A stretch of 14,278 bases of DNA from the NCBI GenBank assembly GCA_021783685.1, contig JAJXTQ010000010.1:1-14278 (forward strand), read 5' to 3'. The stretch comes from Pseudomonadota bacterium. Lineage in GTDB: Bacteria > Pseudomonadota > Gammaproteobacteria > UBA5335. Below are positions 12,947 through 14,278 of the stretch, one piece after another. Positions within the stretch are counted from its first letter, which is position 1. Each line of letters begins with the position of its first letter. The notes below the pieces were generated by a model that worked only from the letters and a program-made list of their open reading frames with translations, was not told the DNA's origin and searched no databases. A program made the position numbers and the translations under genes.

Positions 12947-14278
12947 GCTGCATGGCCGTCGGCCTGATCGGTCGCATTCCAGCTGCCGCCCAGGGCCCGG
13001 ATCAGGTCGACGCTGGCGGCCAGGCGTTGATTCAACAGTGCGACGCTCGCCCGCTCGCTGTCCAGCAGGATCGTCTGGGCATTGACGACGTTGAGATAAC
13101 CGACCAGCCCAGCCTTGTACTGATTGGTCGCGACTTCGAGCGACTGGCGTGCAAGGTCTTCCGTTTCGGACTGGGTGACGGCCTCCTGTTCCAGCACGCG
13201 CAGGGCCGCGAGTTGATCCTCGACCTCCTGGAACGCGCCCATCACCACGAGGCGATAGCTGTCGGCAGTGGCATCGACGATCGCTTCGGCCTGCTGGACC
13301 TGCGCCTTGCGCAGGCCGCCGTCGAACAAGGACAAGGCCAGGCGAGGTCCCAGCGACCAGAACCGGTTGGGGAGGCTGATCAGATCGCCGATGCTGGTGC
13401 CCTGATAACCTCCGTTGGCGGAGATCGTGAGGTTCGGAAAGTACGCGGCCTTGGCCACCCCGATCTGGGCATTGGCCGCAGCGACCCGGCGTTCGGCGGC
13501 CGCAATGTCCGGACGGCGCTCCAAAAGGGTCGAAGGGAGGCCGGGCGGCACGACCGGGATGGTGGGTTCGGCCAGCGGGGCGTGAGGAAAATCGAACTGG
13601 GCGGGCGGCCGGCCGAGCAGTACGGCAAGGGCGTGTTCCAGTTGCGCGCGCTGAATTCCCAGATCCTGCGCCTGGGCTTGAGTCGAACGCAGTTGTGTCT
13701 TCGCCTGCAGGACATCGGATCGCGAGGTCACGCCGCTTTGGTAGCGGTTCTCCGCGATTTGCAGCGAGCGCTCGTAGGCCGCTACGCTCTGGCTCAGTTT
13801 GTCCTGCAGCGTATCGTTGGCGCGCAGGGCGAAATAGACGCGCGTGAGTTGCGCCTGCATGCTGAGCCGCATGGACTGGAGGTCGGCCGCGCTCGCGGAG
13901 AGATTGGCCTCGTTCGCCTCCACCTGCCGCCGCACCCGTCCCCACAGGTCGATTTCCCAGCTGCTGCTGAGGCCGACGTTATATTGGGTGCGCGGGTCGA
14001 AATCGATCTCGGGCGTCTGAATGGCCGGCGGCCGGATCCGTAGCGCGCCGAACGGCCCGAAGCGCTGCTCGGGCAGTTGGACCGGCTCGCGGTTGAGCCC
14101 CGTCAACGGGTCCGCGATCTGGCTGCGGGTCGCGCCCGCCGAGCCGCCGACCGTGGGGAACAGCGCCGAGCGGTTGGCCGCCAGGACCGCCTGAGCCTGC
14201 CGGAACTGGCTCTCCGCGATCCGCACGTTCAGATTGCCTTTGCCCAGTTCGGCCTGCAGGTCATCGAGCCTGGGATCC
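12934..14278 (-). CDS. RND-type outer-membrane efflux channel, NodT/OprM family (5' end cut off)
   Basis: The frame is open to the right edge, giving 447 visible residues. It reads DPRLDDLQAELGKGNLN before the first internal GTG at 14226, so the true start, signal peptide and probable lipobox lie outside. The two-fold internal repeat of TolC-like channels is clear. Repeat one contains NVGLSSSWEIDLWGRVRR, a long helical hairpin with YFALRAND and ENRYQSGVTSRSDVLQAKTQL. Repeat two contains ALSLFDGGLRKAQVQQAE, AFQEVEDQLAALRVLEQEA, NQYKAGLVGYLNVVNAQ and LDSERASVALLNQRL, ending in IRALGGSW, the usual NodT-family ending. Such channels form trimers that connect inner-membrane RND pumps and periplasmic adaptors to the outside. 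Adaptor and pump genes probably lie upstream outside the window. Its TGA lies inside the -35 box of leuA. Confidence 0.94.
   Translation of the reverse strand, partial: DPRLDDLQAELGKGNLNVRIAESQFRQAQAVLAANRSALFPTVGGSAGATRSQIADPLTGLNREPVQLPEQRFGPFGALRIRPPAIQTPEIDFDPRTQYNVGLSSSWEIDLWGRVRRQVEANEANLSASAADLQSMRLSMQAQLTRVYFALRANDTLQDKLSQSVAAYERSLQIAENRYQSGVTSRSDVLQAKTQLRSTQAQAQDLGIQRAQLEHALAVLLGRPPAQFDFPHAPLAEPTIPVVPPGLPSTLLERRPDIAAAERRVAAANAQIGVAKAAYFPNLTISANGGYQGTSIGDLISLPNRFWSLGPRLALSLFDGGLRKAQVQQAEAIVDATADSYRLVVMGAFQEVEDQLAALRVLEQEAVTQSETEDLARQSLEVATNQYKAGLVGYLNVVNAQTILLDSERASVALLNQRLAASVDLIRALGGSWNATDQADGHAAARP

Noticed and set aside
12952..14043. 363-codon plus-strand ORF
   Set aside because: Antisense shadow of the outer-membrane efflux channel gene.

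Overview
The window is GC-rich and densely coding. Its gene families (NodT-type outer-membrane efflux channel, SixA, long-form LeuA, cytochrome c/FTR1 permease, CHAD protein) fit a proteobacterium, most likely a gammaproteobacterium. This is inferred from family content only. I see no rRNA, tRNA, CRISPR array, insertion sequence or other sign of a mobile element. All genes look chromosomal and similar in codon use, and every very long alternative ORF is an antisense, codon-aligned shadow of a real gene.

Layout from left to right. (1) Bases 1-3556, minus: a very large polytopic membrane protein whose C-terminal part carries the beta-sandwich modules seen in cyclic beta-1,2-glucan synthase and GH94 phosphorylases; it runs off the left edge. 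(2) 3820-5772, minus: a secreted cytochrome c fused to an FTR1 iron permease, with a sigma70-like promoter overlapping a candidate Fur box. (3) 5974-7173, plus: a small lipoprotein, a hairpin, a very acidic small protein and a SixA-type phosphohistidine phosphatase. (4) 7170-8944, minus: a CHAD-domain protein followed by an orphan ParA-type ATPase, converging tail-to-tail on sixA with overlapping stop codons. (5) 9043-10908, plus: an atypical pyruvate-kinase-like protein with an extra N-terminal region, an apparently repeated lid-domain segment and no C-terminal allosteric domain. (6) 10929-12659, minus: leuA (2-isopropylmalate synthase), with an intrinsic terminator inside the 3' end of the kinase gene. 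(7) 12660-12937: a leuA leader of about 240 bases with a consensus -35 box, a leucine-rich 13-residue leader peptide that would start at or next to the transcript 5' end, and a hairpin abutting its stop codon. (8) 12934-14278, minus: an RND-type outer-membrane efflux channel, cut by the right edge.

The most interesting points are the apparent leuA attenuation leader, which may be leaderless and whose -35 box contains the stop codon of the upstream gene; the CHAD-ParA pair, which suggests an ATPase that positions a polyphosphate-associated cargo; the pyruvate-kinase-like protein with a duplicated lid segment; and the glucan-synthase-like protein with a membrane region in place of a recognisable glycosyltransferase domain. 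All functional assignments come from reading motifs by eye. No database search was possible.
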